DNA of 43,797 bases from positions 1-43,797 of IMG/VR virus record IMGVR_UViG_3300035702_000481; one strand, 5' to 3'. Origin of the DNA: a virus. The first letter of the stretch is position 1. Every line of letters starts with the position of its first letter. Under the pieces are notes generated by a model that was not told the origin of the DNA, did not search any database, and saw only the letters and a program-made list of their open reading frames with translations. The translations under genes and the position numbers were made by a program. Shown here one piece after another: positions 31,748-39,730 of this stretch.

Positions 31748-33660
31748 TATGCTTGTGGTTCTCCTCTTGTATTTCCTTTGGTTTTTTCTTTATCTCTCAC
31801 CTTAACTTTATCGCCCTCTCTAGTACCGGGTTTCTTTTTAGCAGGAGGTTCTCCCCCTACTCCGGAGGTGTTTGGGTTACCCTCTTCTCCGCCTGTCGGA
31901 CTCATTCCTTTTGATGTTGGTACGAAACCAGCTTCTTGGTAAGAGCGTATCGCCTCCATAACAAGAGCGTACGTAGTTGGTGCAGTCTTCTGCAACTTAT
32001 TCATACTACTTACCTGCATTTCTGGAGGCAGGTGCATCAGTCTCAAAGCTATAGCCTCAATCAGATCTAAATAGTCCTCCGGAATTTCTCCCTGCTCTTG
32101 TTGTATTTCGCTTTGGAGCCTCTCTAGTTTTATTTTCAGGGTTTCTCTTTGTCCTTCCATTTGTGCTCTAGCTTGGTATTTTGACATAACTACTTGTGCC
32201 TTACCCTGTGCTTCGGCCTGTGCAACTTGATCGTGAACAGCATTCTCTCTTTGCTCCACTCGACTCTGCTTCTGCTGCTTCTTAATTTCCTCAGGATTCC
32301 ATCCAAATACTTCAAGTAATTTATCATCACTGATTTTAGCCATCTCAGCCATTTGAATAACTAATTGCTTAGCCTGAGTATCATCACTCATTTTAAAATC
32401 TTTGAAAGCCACTTTAACTTCAGGATAATTTAAATGGTGGACTAGTTTAGGTATTAAGAAATGATTTAAGAAATCAAGTAACAACCCTCTGTAAGTAAGG
32501 AACATGTTTTCTACAATTCTTAAAGAAATAGAAGAACCAGTCCACGACGTTCCACCTTTAATAAATTCAATAGGTACACCCAAAGAATTAATAATAGTTT
32601 CTTCTAAGAACTTCATCTCAGGAGTAGTCATAAGGCCTCTAGCGTTACCACCTAATTCCTGATAACCTATAGGTATAGGGAACACAGCGATGTAGTTAGG
32701 ATCTTTTCTCCATTTTTTAATGGTCTCTTCCATCTGACCAGTCCATTTAGGTAGGTTCATTTGAGTAAGAGGATCTAAAGTAGCTGTATTAGCAGGGGAA
32801 ATTGCTTTCTTAGGCACAATATGCTCATGTGCAATAGCTTCATTGCCGCTCTGAAGTATTTGTAGATAATATATTTTTTTGATGGCAGCCAAAATTATCG
32901 GCTTGCCCCAGGCCATATCTGATGAAGACAGTCCCGGTCTTTTAAAGTGAAAGAAGTTTTTTGGGTCAAACTTTAGCTTTTTATTCTCTTTTAAAGCATC
33001 TAAGAAAAGTTTTGGTGTACTCTCTATTAAGTGTTTGTGACCTAATTTAATTCCATTCTTTACAGAGTTAGGCATCTCGTAGAAATATTCGCTATCTCCT
33101 GTAAAAGGATTGTATCGTATATCTATGTTTCTAGGATCCCACCTAACAACTCTAAAAGCTTCAATAGAGTTTATAGGCTCATCTTGTATCTCTAATTCAA
33201 CCGATTCATCACCTTCGGAGTAGAAACGGTAATTACGATACTGGTATTTAGCTTTTTCAATTGGTTGGGTTTCTCCGGTCTTTGTATTACGTAAAAATCT
33301 CTTTGTTTTTACATAGGTACTTAAGAAGCAGTTACCGTATGTGTAATAATCCAAACCGATCTCAATAAGCTTGGTGTTTATATTTAATTTCTCATGTAGG
33401 ATCTTGTCGTACTTATCCCTTGTATTCTGACTAACTTCTGTATCGTACAGTATTTTAGTTAGAGGGTACTCAGTTAATTTTCTAACAACATTACTTAGAA
33501 AAGGATCAGTGTGGAAAAAAGAATAACAATACTTAAATAAGGTTTTTATGTTATTAGGTATAAAGTTATTCGCCAGGTTAAAGAAAGGGTTTCTATACCT
33601 TCTGTCGTGGCTTATAAAATCTCGCTCTGATTGATAGTCTCCGTATGAACTGCTGGACAT
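31747..33660 (-). CDS. Portal protein
   Basis: The 637-residue protein matches large-phage portal proteins in order. An N-terminal segment has FFHTDPFLSNVVRKL, the wing region DYYTYGNCFLSTYV, then EAFRVVRWDPRNIDIRYNP, IYYLQILQSGNEAIAHEHIV, and the conserved GVPIEFIKGGTSWTGSSISL before a helical crown. A C-terminal 160-residue glutamine/lysine-rich tail ends in a flexible Gly/Pro/Lys stretch. Portal rings form the DNA channel at one capsid vertex. The gene is flanked by short overlapping genes in a virion-assembly operon. No in-frame UGA is used. Confidence 0.8.
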   Translation of the reverse strand: MSSSSYGDYQSERDFISHDRRYRNPFFNLANNFIPNNIKTLFKYCYSFFHTDPFLSNVVRKLTEYPLTKILYDTEVSQNTRDKYDKILHEKLNINTKLIEIGLDYYTYGNCFLSTYVKTKRFLRNTKTGETQPIEKAKYQYRNYRFYSEGDESVELEIQDEPINSIEAFRVVRWDPRNIDIRYNPFTGDSEYFYEMPNSVKNGIKLGHKHLIESTPKLFLDALKENKKLKFDPKNFFHFKRPGLSSSDMAWGKPIILAAIKKIYYLQILQSGNEAIAHEHIVPKKAISPANTATLDPLTQMNLPKWTGQMEETIKKWRKDPNYIAVFPIPIGYQELGGNARGLMTTPEMKFLEETIINSLGVPIEFIKGGTSWTGSSISLRIVENMFLTYRGLLLDFLNHFLIPKLVHHLNYPEVKVAFKDFKMSDDTQAKQLVIQMAEMAKISDDKLLEVFGWNPEEIKKQQKQSRVEQRENAVHDQVAQAEAQGKAQVVMSKYQARAQMEGQRETLKIKLERLQSEIQQEQGEIPEDYLDLIEAIALRLMHLPPEMQVSSMNKLQKTAPTTYALVMEAIRSYQEAGFVPTSKGMSPTGGEEGNPNTSGVGGEPPAKKKPGTREGDKVKVRDKEKTKGNTRGEPQA

Positions 33661-34160
33661 TATATTTGTATTCCTTTAGTTTTTAAATATTCTTTGATTC
33701 GTAAATAGTGTATTGCCTGTATCTCTATAAGATTTTCTGTATCTTCCATTATATTTCCCTTCTCCGCCCTCTTAATGATCTCGGTAAGGTTAGGGTTCGT
33801 CTCACCTAGGTGGGGCGGTAAGAAAGCCATTCCGGCGTTCCTGTAGATAAATCTAATGTACATCTTAACCTCGTGATCCAATTTAAAATCAGGGCGCATT
33901 TTTGAAATTCTTAAAAGAGCATACCATATTTGTGCTGGGGTAGTTCCTTCCAGTTTTTCAGTGTCTGGCTCGATATCGTTTAAAACGTGCACAATATTTT
34001 CAAAAACATAGAAATCTACAAAAGCAGCTTCAGTGTTTTTTACAATCTTTGTGGTAATATCTTTTAATACTTGAAGAGAGGAAATTTCCTCTCCTCTAAG
34101 CATTCTTATAGTTTCTGGTTCTAAGTATTCTTCCTGTGAAAGGGCTTCTGTATTATCCAT
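33660..34160 (-). CDS. Hypothetical protein in portal operon (166 aa)
   Basis: The ATG at 34160 (MDNTEALSQEEY) overlaps the end of the actin-like gene, favouring it over an upstream ATG. The product is helical and acidic at the start (EPETIRMLRGEEISSLQVLK), with a middle ending FKLDHEVKMYIRFIYRNAGM and PPHLGETNPNLTEII. Its stop overlaps the portal ATG. A capsid-assembly or neck role is suggested by position only. Confidence 0.6.
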   Translation of the reverse strand: MDNTEALSQEEYLEPETIRMLRGEEISSLQVLKDITTKIVKNTEAAFVDFYVFENIVHVLNDIEPDTEKLEGTTPAQIWYALLRISKMRPDFKLDHEVKMYIRFIYRNAGMAFLPPHLGETNPNLTEIIKRAEKGNIMEDTENLIEIQAIHYLRIKEYLKTKGIQI

Positions 34161-35169
34161 CTTGGGGCTCGTCTTCCTCTGCACCTAATTTAGCTTCTTC
34201 CAGACAACCTCGGGCAACCGCGGTTAGTGGCTCCTCTACTAATCGAATTTCACTGATATCGATAGGAAAGTCATCTTGTGTAAACTGTTCTTGGAACAAT
34301 TCTATAAAGCCTTCTGCCATTGAAGTCCCGCCTCCTACAACAATAGGTACTTGATCAGGAAAGGTTGGAGTATCATCAGCATCTTCAAACTGCGCGGCAA
34401 TGTTAGCAAGAATATAACGGATCAAGGCACCGTAATGACTCTTTATCGCATTATGTTCTCGAGTCTTAGCATTCATTACAGGTGCAATAGAATAGTCCCC
34501 TTTCTCTTTTATCTGTTGAGCCTTGGCAACTGAGATACCACAATCTGCCGCAACTTGTGAGTCGATATAATCACCGCTCTTACTTACAGCAAATTGTAAA
34601 GCACTAATCCCCATATACATAACAGCGATGTTAGCCATGCCGGCTCCAAAAGAAATAGAAATTCCCGTATAGTTATCATCTGCTAGTCCTGCAAAGCCTA
34701 ACGCAACAGCTTCATTTATACTACGGGCTTTAAATCCATAGAATTCGATAACTTGTTTAAGAACATCCGAATGGTAATCGACTTGGCGATCAACATCTAT
34801 AGGTGTCCCCGGAACGCAGTAAACCACTTCGCTGCCTGGTGAGGCTCCACCACCTATAAGAGATCCTACAATGTGTTTAAGAACAGGTAGGGCGTCTTTC
34901 TCGGCAGGGTTAAGTAACCCGTCTTTCATAGGGCGTCTTAATTCCGCAGAAGGAAAGATATTTGCATAGTTAAAAGCGTCTTGACCTACAATAAATAAGT
35001 CATCGTCCAACTCTATATAAGGAACATTCATACGCTTAAGTTGTCGTTTGGTCGTGATGGCTTTTGGGATACTAAGAAAAGCATTTCTTTGTAATTCTAT
35101 TCCAGCTCCACTTGATGCAACAAAGTTCCCCGTGCCGCAATCTAGGCCAATTAATGTTTTATCTTTCAT
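34153..35169 (-). CDS. Actin-like (ParM/MreB-type) protein
   Basis: The 338-residue protein has the actin-fold nucleotide-binding blocks: phosphate-1 GLDCGTGNFVAS near residue 8, phosphate-2 ISFGAGMANIAVM near 175, and adenosine motif IVVGGGTSMAEGF near 280. Such proteins polymerise with ATP. Plasmid and phage members move DNA or organise a replication or assembly site. The gene lies between a membrane-anchored protein gene and the portal operon. A link to DNA or capsid positioning is possible but inferred. The start ATG follows the preceding gene's stop by two bases. No UGA is used internally. Confidence 0.82.
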   Translation of the reverse strand: MKDKTLIGLDCGTGNFVASSGAGIELQRNAFLSIPKAITTKRQLKRMNVPYIELDDDLFIVGQDAFNYANIFPSAELRRPMKDGLLNPAEKDALPVLKHIVGSLIGGGASPGSEVVYCVPGTPIDVDRQVDYHSDVLKQVIEFYGFKARSINEAVALGFAGLADDNYTGISISFGAGMANIAVMYMGISALQFAVSKSGDYIDSQVAADCGISVAKAQQIKEKGDYSIAPVMNAKTREHNAIKSHYGALIRYILANIAAQFEDADDTPTFPDQVPIVVGGGTSMAEGFIELFQEQFTQDDFPIDISEIRLVEEPLTAVARGCLEEAKLGAEEDEPQDG

Positions 35170-35171
35170 AT

Positions 35172-35453
35172 TTAAAAATTTGAGTCTTTAGGTTCTTTTT
35201 CTAATCAGTTGTCAGTTTTCTTTTTTCCAAGAGACTCCATAGGTATCTCCACTTTTCGGCGTTTCTTGGTGGGCTCCTTAGTTGTAACCTCACCAGACTC
35301 GCTTATTGTGCCGACCTTTGTTGAATCAGTTCCATTAACATGGACATGAATATCAAATTTAAAGTCTTGCTTCTCCAAAGTGTCTAGCTTTCGATCATGT
35401 AAATATAATCAAATAAAAGCCGCAGAGATAAGTATGAAAGCTATTCAGTTCAT
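35172..35453 (-). CDS. Membrane-anchored protein with three in-frame UGA (93 aa)
   Basis: Reading UGA as Trp, the product begins MN-Trp-IAFILISAAFI-Trp-LYLHD, one membrane helix with Trp at both interfaces. A soluble tail follows (FKFDIHVHVNGTDSTK), with a basic stretch and a third UGA near the end (TDN-Trp-LEKE), before TAA at 35172-35174. Without recoding the gene would stop after two codons. It starts at 35453, overlapping no neighbour but within two bases of the upstream stop, and precedes the actin-like gene by two bases. Spanins and related small envelope proteins share this topology, but function is unknown. Confidence 0.8.
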
Positions 35454-35454
35454 G

Positions 35455-36522
35455 TTACAGTCCTAATAAAAAGTCTATTTCTTTCTTCATAGGTCTCGGC
35501 AATGTTTTATATACGTCTACTCCTTCTTCGCCCTTTAGAGCAGAGATAGTATCGTTACCAACAATGTCCATTAGGTCAGCTGAATCTAGTGCTTGAAGTT
35601 CCTCTAAAGTAGGTCTTTCTTGTGCCTCTTTCGGCATTCCAACGGCTAATAGTGGGTTACTTATTTTTCTTCCCCACAGCTGATCATTGCCAGTCTCCAA
35701 GTCAATCTGCTCTAAAACCTGAGCAACTTTTGAAGGTTCGTAATTTGTGGCTAGTTTTTCCAGCTCGTCATACATTGCCCGTTTTTCAGTATCTGAGTCC
35801 AAGAGATAGCTTTTACGTACCCCTAAATGAGATTGAAAATTAGGGTTAAAAGTTGAGAAATCCAAATTTGCGATTTTGTTGATCTTTTCAGATTTTAGAT
35901 CTACTCCGGTTTGCTTGCATGCTTTTTTAACGCTAACAGCGTATTCCAATGCTTCAGAAACACTAAGATCATTGGCATACTTATCAAAATATTCTTGAGC
36001 CTGTGTTATTTGTTCTGGTGTAGATATAGGATATTTTTCCTGGGAAGGTAAAGCAAAGTAGGTATCCTCTTCCGCATTTTTTTCTAGCTTAAGGGTATAG
36101 GCTAAAGAGTCTACATCATTTAAATTTATAACTGGATCAACAAACTGCGCGCTTTTTTCACTGTAAGATGAAAGTTCTTCAGGAAGGGGAATACCCCATT
36201 TTTTACAAGCACGGTTTAAATTAGTTGAAGCTGTTTTTAAAATCTCATCTGGTAATTCATCTCTCTTGCTAGCTAAAAAAGCAGCAGATACTTCAGTAAG
36301 TTCTTTCGTGTAGTGAGCATATTTATTTACATAGCCCTGCTCAGGGTGATAGGTGACCAATGCAAAATCGGATCTGTCTCGGTCCTGCTGTTCATTAAAA
36401 TCGGGGAGTGTAGAGTTTTTCACATCCTCTGAAAGCCCTTCTAGAACAGAAGCAACCTTTTCTAGATCTCCTGACATAACATGGTCTATTATATCAAAGT
36501 TGTAAGAAGCAAGTTTTTTCAT
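35455..36522 (-). CDS. Putative virion-associated protein (355 aa)
   Basis: A helical protein of 355 residues, starting KKLASYNFDIIDHVMSGDLE, with several charged helices and the segments LKTASTNLNRACKKWGIPLP and VSEALEYAVSVKKACKQTGV, a repeated helix-with-Cys theme. It ends with EELQALDSADLMDIVGNDTI and MKKEIDFLLGL. It has its own sigma70-like promoter and heads the operon that runs through the actin-like protein to portal. A structural or scaffolding role is suggested by the position only. No UGA is used in frame. Confidence 0.55.
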   Translation of the reverse strand: MKKLASYNFDIIDHVMSGDLEKVASVLEGLSEDVKNSTLPDFNEQQDRDRSDFALVTYHPEQGYVNKYAHYTKELTEVSAAFLASKRDELPDEILKTASTNLNRACKKWGIPLPEELSSYSEKSAQFVDPVINLNDVDSLAYTLKLEKNAEEDTYFALPSQEKYPISTPEQITQAQEYFDKYANDLSVSEALEYAVSVKKACKQTGVDLKSEKINKIANLDFSTFNPNFQSHLGVRKSYLLDSDTEKRAMYDELEKLATNYEPSKVAQVLEQIDLETGNDQLWGRKISNPLLAVGMPKEAQERPTLEELQALDSADLMDIVGNDTISALKGEEGVDVYKTLPRPMKKEIDFLLGL

Positions 36523-36554
36523 TTCCTTTTATTTTTAGTTAAATTTGACCCTTT

Positions 36555-36583
36555 AATATACATAGGCCTGTTCCAAAAGTCAA
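36555..36583 (-). promoter_or_regulatory. Sigma70-like promoter for portal operon
   Basis: On the minus strand TTGACT (36578-36583) and TATATT (36555-36560) are 17 bases apart, 32 bases before the ATG at 36522. Its -35 context matches that of the RNA polymerase promoter. Confidence 0.6.
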
Positions 36584-36591
36584 CTCATACT

Positions 36592-36620
36592 AAAAAGGCC
36601 CGCAGTTCTGCGAGCCTTTA
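36592..36620 (-). terminator. Terminator after suppressor tRNA
   Basis: On the minus strand AAAGGC-TCGCA and TGCG-GGCCTTT pair around the loop and end in TTTTTAG, about 25 bases past the tRNA 3' end. It isolates the tRNA transcript from the promoter that follows. Confidence 0.75.
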
Positions 36621-36703
36621 AATAATAATACTTGGGTGAGTTGCACCACTGGAGAGAGTCGAACTCCCAAGCCCGGGGTTGGAATCCGGGACACACGGTT
36701 TTG

Positions 36704-37300
36704 CTTACCTACTATAGTTTTCACTACCAATATATTGTTTGTGGTCTGGACTATATCTTCATCTCAAAGAGATGCAACAGCATCTAGTCTCTACGGCTGG
36801 AACTTTACTCCCTATGCCTCGGCATCGCCATCAGCCCTACCTGTTAAGGGTTCACCGATATTCTGTTGTTCACTTACACCGTCGCCGACGTAAGGCTCCT
36901 CAAGATTGAAATTATTCTTATACCTTTCGCAAGTATTTACACTAACACCTGTTCTATACTTTGAAGAAAATTCGACAGGTAAAACATAACAATCCTCGGT
37001 TTCTATATCTACTCCAACAAAGTAATCTATACTTTCTTTGGTGTATCTAGACACCTTATGTTTTGTTTTAGAGTGCCCTAACTTTCGCACAGGTATCAGC
37101 TTATAAGAGGGGGACTGAGTTTGGACAGTTTTAACTTGTATTCTATAGTATACGTTATCTTTTTCAGCGATAATATCTACTTTTGTATTTTCAAGTACGG
37201 GTCTATAAACACTATAACCGCGTTTTATTAACTTTGTAGTTAATACAAAACAACCGTACTCTCCCTTCTCTATTTTGCTTAAGTTTTCAATCATATCTTA
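36704..37300 (-). mobile_element. Group I intron inside the suppressor tRNA anticodon
   Basis: The 597-base intron begins after U34 and ends with the terminal G before C35. Its core lies after the endonuclease gene: GGTGAACCCTTAACAGGTAG and GGCTGATGGCGATGCC form P4-P6. GAGACTAGATGC and AAGATATAGTCC are the conserved P3/P7/P8 strands. The 5' exon ends in U as required. The guide sequence pairing to the 5' exon could not be fixed with certainty. Two GAGA sites about 30 bases in would allow UCUU pairing. Confidence 0.85.
36812..37294 (-). CDS. PD-(D/E)XK homing endonuclease (intron-encoded)
   Basis: The 160-residue product resembles the I-Ssp6803I-type endonucleases found in cyanobacterial tRNA introns. 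It has an early helix-strand unit (GEYGCFVLTTKLIKRGYSVY), then the core VDIIAEKDNVYYRIQVKTVQ with D40 and the Q53-x-K55 pair. A C-terminal half follows with YFVGVDIETEDCYVLPVEF. This enzyme would cut intron-less tRNA-Trp genes near the anticodon. The gene starts six bases inside the intron, and its last 30 codons overlap the intron core (RNA helices P3-P6). That constrains both. It stops with TAG. Confidence 0.83.
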   Translation of the reverse strand: MIENLSKIEKGEYGCFVLTTKLIKRGYSVYRPVLENTKVDIIAEKDNVYYRIQVKTVQTQSPSYKLIPVRKLGHSKTKHKVSRYTKESIDYFVGVDIETEDCYVLPVEFSSKYRTGVSVNTCERYKNNFNLEEPYVGDGVSEQQNIGEPLTGRADGDAEA

Positions 37301-37388
37301 AAGACCGGCCCCCTCACCAATGGGGTTTGCAGTGGTATAAATAAGGAGAAGAGTTATAAACCCTTCCCCGGAAAGTAATCACCTCCTG

Positions 37389-37805
37389 TTATTCGCTATC
37401 TAGTAGTTTTTCAAGAACTGAGAGTTTATACACATCAAGATCTATCTCTGAATTTGCCAAGTCATCAATAGAAAGTGATGTACCCAACTCTAGCTCGTTA
37501 TCTTCTTGTGAGAGCACAATAAGTTTTTTATTAAACTCTTTTTGGTTAGATATTCTTACTTGATCCTCAATAGGCTTGCCTTCTTTATCTGTGGGGCGGA
37601 TCATATTACCTTCTTCGTCCTTCTCAGCATGTTCCTGTATGAGCTCATTCCGCGTTTTCTGGAAGTCCTCTAAGGGACTGGAAAGGACACGAAGTATTTT
37701 CGCTATTCGGAACTTTACTTTAATATCCTTTATCTCTTGAGCATCTACTATATCTTGTTGCAAGATGTTATAGATATTTTCTACTTCGAAGTTTTTTAAT
37801 ATCAT
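37389..37805 (-). CDS. Hypothetical protein upstream of suppressor tRNA (138 aa)
   Basis: The ATG is preceded by an AT-rich leader and a Bacteroidota-like promoter. The product is acidic and helical (MILKNFEVENIYNILQQDIV; IKVKFRIAKILRVLSSPLED; DLDVYKLSVLEKLLDSE). It has no UGA in frame and stops 53 bases before the tRNA-Trp, so both could share a transcript. A hairpin GGGGAAGGGTT with AACTCTTCTCC (37343-37367) lies between them and may guide processing. No family is recognised. Confidence 0.6.
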   Translation of the reverse strand: MILKNFEVENIYNILQQDIVDAQEIKDIKVKFRIAKILRVLSSPLEDFQKTRNELIQEHAEKDEEGNMIRPTDKEGKPIEDQVRISNQKEFNKKLIVLSQEDNELELGTSLSIDDLANSEIDLDVYKLSVLEKLLDSE

Positions 37806-37835
37806 GTGTTGATTATTTACGTTATTTGATTAGAC

Positions 37836-37867
37836 CTAAATTACGAATCTTAGGTATTTTTTGCAAA
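37836..37867 (-). promoter_or_regulatory. Bacteroidota-type promoter for suppressor-tRNA operon
   Basis: On the minus strand TTTG (37864-37867) and TAATTTAG (37836-37843) are 20 bases apart, the same spacing as at 7598-7629. It would drive the 138-residue protein gene and the suppressor tRNA. Confidence 0.5.
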
Positions 37868-37883
37868 TAAAACTTTAATTTTT

Positions 37884-38354
37884 TTAAAGAGTATCTAAAT
37901 TACGGTATCGTATTCTTACACGCTCGCCAGATAATAATTTATCTCTTATTATTGGGTAAATTCTATCATAAGCGCTTTTTGAACTTACTACCCCGCCTTT
38001 CTTATTAAAGTTACCTTTTGCGTCTTCGCCTAATAATAAACATCCAGCAGTATCTTCGTCATCGTTTCCTTTATGAATTAGGATATCTGTAAACCCTGGT
38101 ACATTCTGTATGTGGAGCATTCCTTTATGCCAGTCGCTACCATATTGTTTTAAATATCTATTATGAAAACCTCCTACTTTTTTTAACTTTATTTCATAAG
38201 TCCCTGGAGGTATTCTGGTCTCACCGTATACTTTTTTAGTTTGCTTCTGGTCTTCTAAGGTAAAACATAGCCATTTATATAAAGAATCGCTTATAAATAA
38301 ATTACCTAAGGTATCATCTTCTGCAGATGAGAACCGTTGTACTTCTAGGTGCAT
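37884..38354 (-). CDS. DUF5675-family protein
   Basis: The 156-residue protein shows the DUF5675 pattern: YKWLCFTLEDQKQ, TRIPPGTYEIKLKKVGGFHN, GMLHIQNVPGFTDILIHKGN and DDEDTAGCLLLGEDA. The conserved His and Cys in IHKGN...DTAGC resemble the catalytic pair of YkuD-like cell-wall enzymes. Members occur in phages, often near lysis genes, and are suspected to act on peptidoglycan. Its ATG overlaps the stop of the thioredoxin-like gene. No UGA is used. A lytic or tail-associated enzyme role is inferred. Confidence 0.75.
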   Translation of the reverse strand: MHLEVQRFSSAEDDTLGNLFISDSLYKWLCFTLEDQKQTKKVYGETRIPPGTYEIKLKKVGGFHNRYLKQYGSDWHKGMLHIQNVPGFTDILIHKGNDDEDTAGCLLLGEDAKGNFNKKGGVVSSKSAYDRIYPIIRDKLLSGERVRIRYRNLDTL

Positions 38355-38737
38355 TATTTTTCCGTTTTATTTAAGTTATTTATTATATCTTGAAGTAAAT
38401 CTATGTGTGCCCTCTTTTCAAAAGTGACATCGCTAGTTTCTTTATGTCGCAATATACCGTCTTTATATATAAAAAGGGTAGGCACATTGTTGACACTGAA
38501 TCTGGAAACAAGCATGTACTCTTCATCTACGTCAACTCTATAAGCTTTGACGTTTTCTAAATCACAAAGATTATAAGATTCTTCTGAATTCCATTCGGCT
38601 CAAAACTCTACTGCAACTACACCGTCTTGAGAGACGTGTTCATCATAATTTTTTGTAGTAAGGAATGGTACATCCTGCTCTACGAAAATTGACATAGATG
38701 AAAATAAAAGAATGACAGCTAATATTATCTGTTTCAT
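38354..38737 (-). CDS. Thioredoxin-fold protein with UGA at the conserved Trp
   Basis: Reading UGA at 38600-38602 as Trp gives 127 residues. An N-terminal hydrophobic signal (MKQIILAVILLFSSMSIF) is followed by VVAVEF-Trp-AEWNSEESYN. That is the thioredoxin active-site region FWAxWCGPC with the first invariant Trp encoded by UGA. The CxxC is replaced by NSEE, so disulfide exchange is unlikely. The rest of the fold is present: VKAYRVDVDEEYMLVSRFSV, NNVPTLFIYKDGIL. It is probably exported and may act as a structural or chaperone-like protein. It is the clearest single proof that UGA means Trp here. Confidence 0.85.
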
Positions 38738-38753
38738 TTTTATTTATTTTTAT

Positions 38754-39074
38754 TTATTGTTGTTGTTCTATTCTATCTACTTTTTCTTCTAGTTGCTCTA
38801 CTCTCTCTTGTAATTGTTGGAGTGTTTGTCTAGAAGTTTGGTCCTTCATTTGGTACTCTATTTTAGTAGGAGGTCAAGTCCCTATGGCGTTAGGATCAGT
38901 ACGGTCTATCGAGTACTGTCCAGTACCGGGGGCTGGTAATTGTTTTGCCTTCTCAATTTCGCCCATAACATAATAAAATCCTCCCACAGTGCTTGCCACC
39001 AATAAGATGATTGCCACAAATAATTTAATGTCTATACCGATCACACGGTTCTCAGTCCAGTCTCTTCCGGCCAT
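38754..39074 (-). CDS. Membrane protein with coiled coil and one UGA (106 aa)
   Basis: It starts at 39074 by TAATG overlap. A membrane helix near residues 16-35 (KLFVAIILLVASTVGGFYYV) is followed by a linker, one UGA (IGT-Trp-PPTK) and a long coiled coil (SRQTLQQLQERVEQLEEKVD) up to TAA. Without recoding the coiled coil would be lost. The topology suggests a membrane-anchored oligomer, as in spanin or holin partners. No family can be named. Confidence 0.75.
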
Positions 39075-39712
39075 TAGTTAAATGGGTTTAGGTCTATTTT
39101 TGGGAATCGAATTGTTCTACGATAGGTAACAAAGTGGCCTTTATTAGCTACATCATAAGAATAAGTAAAAGAGTGATCTTTCTTATTTAGTAACCCAACA
39201 CTTGGCCCTCAATGAATAGTTCCGTCCGGGGAAGCTCCTAACATACCACCCACCTGCAATCTCATAGGGCGTTGTTCAGGTACAAATTTTAATACTGTTC
39301 TAGTCGTTGTCTCATATATAGTATCTACTCTCATAGAGGTATATATAGGTTTTTTAAATGAATAGGTCAAATTAGCGTCTGCTAAATACCCATCACCAAT
39401 AACAGTATTATATATGGTTCCTTTTAGTAAAGAATCCCCTATAGCTGTTTCATAGGTTTTTTTAGGAGCTGTGTCGACATCTGAGGTAAGCACTGGATCT
39501 TTTGATATCGTTTCATAGACTGTATCTGTTTTTGCTATTCAGAGTGTATCTGTTTCGCCCTGAACATATTGTGTATCTATTTTGGTTGGAGCATTTTTTC
39601 ATTCATTTAACTCCTTTTCCAGTTTAGGAACTTTGAAATACTCTGTGTAAAGTAGAAAACTAATTAGGATGATAATGATCCCAGTTAGAATTCCCGTGAT
39701 TGTTTTATTCAT
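39074..39712 (-). CDS. Membrane-anchored protein with three UGA (212 aa)
   Basis: From ATG 39712 to TAA 39074-39076 the frame contains three UGA codons: LNE-Trp-KNAP, DTL-Trp-IAK and TIH-Trp-GPS. The N-terminus is one membrane helix (ITGILTGIIIILISFLLYTEYF). The rest is a beta-rich outer domain with repeated D-T segments (KIDTQYVQGETDTL, AKTDTVYETI) and a C-terminal KGHFVTYRRTIRF strand. Phage envelope proteins with such repeats often belong to lysis or injection machinery. The family is not recognised. Confidence 0.75.
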
Positions 39713-39730
39713 AATTTATTTTTATAATTC

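Larger units (their letters stand above)
36644..37336 (-). tRNA. Opal-suppressor tRNA-Trp (anticodon UCA), split by group I intron
   Basis: Exons are 37336-37301 and 36703-36644 (minus strand). The acceptor ACCACTG pairs perfectly with CAGTGGT. The A1-U72 pair and discriminator G73 match bacterial tRNA-Trp identity. D arm CCCC-ATTGGTGA-GGGG, anticodon arm CCGGT-CT(T|CA)AA-ACCG, and T arm GGGAG-TTCGACT-CTCTC also match tRNA-Trp (normal CCGGTCTCCAAAACCGG). Joining the exons gives anticodon UCA, which reads UGA. Only this junction gives a 7-base loop with the intron ending in G. Oddities are four bases between acceptor and D stem, a C:U at 27:43, and a 20-base hairpin (CCCGG-CCGGG) inserted in the variable loop. 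No CCA is encoded. Confidence 0.85.

Noticed and set aside
36644-37336. The intron-split tRNA as a class II tRNA-Ser, giving UGA = Ser
   Set aside because: The long variable hairpin looks class II, but the anticodon stem, T arm, A1-U72 and G73 match tRNA-Trp, and conserved Trp positions in thioredoxin, FN3 and CBM units require Trp.
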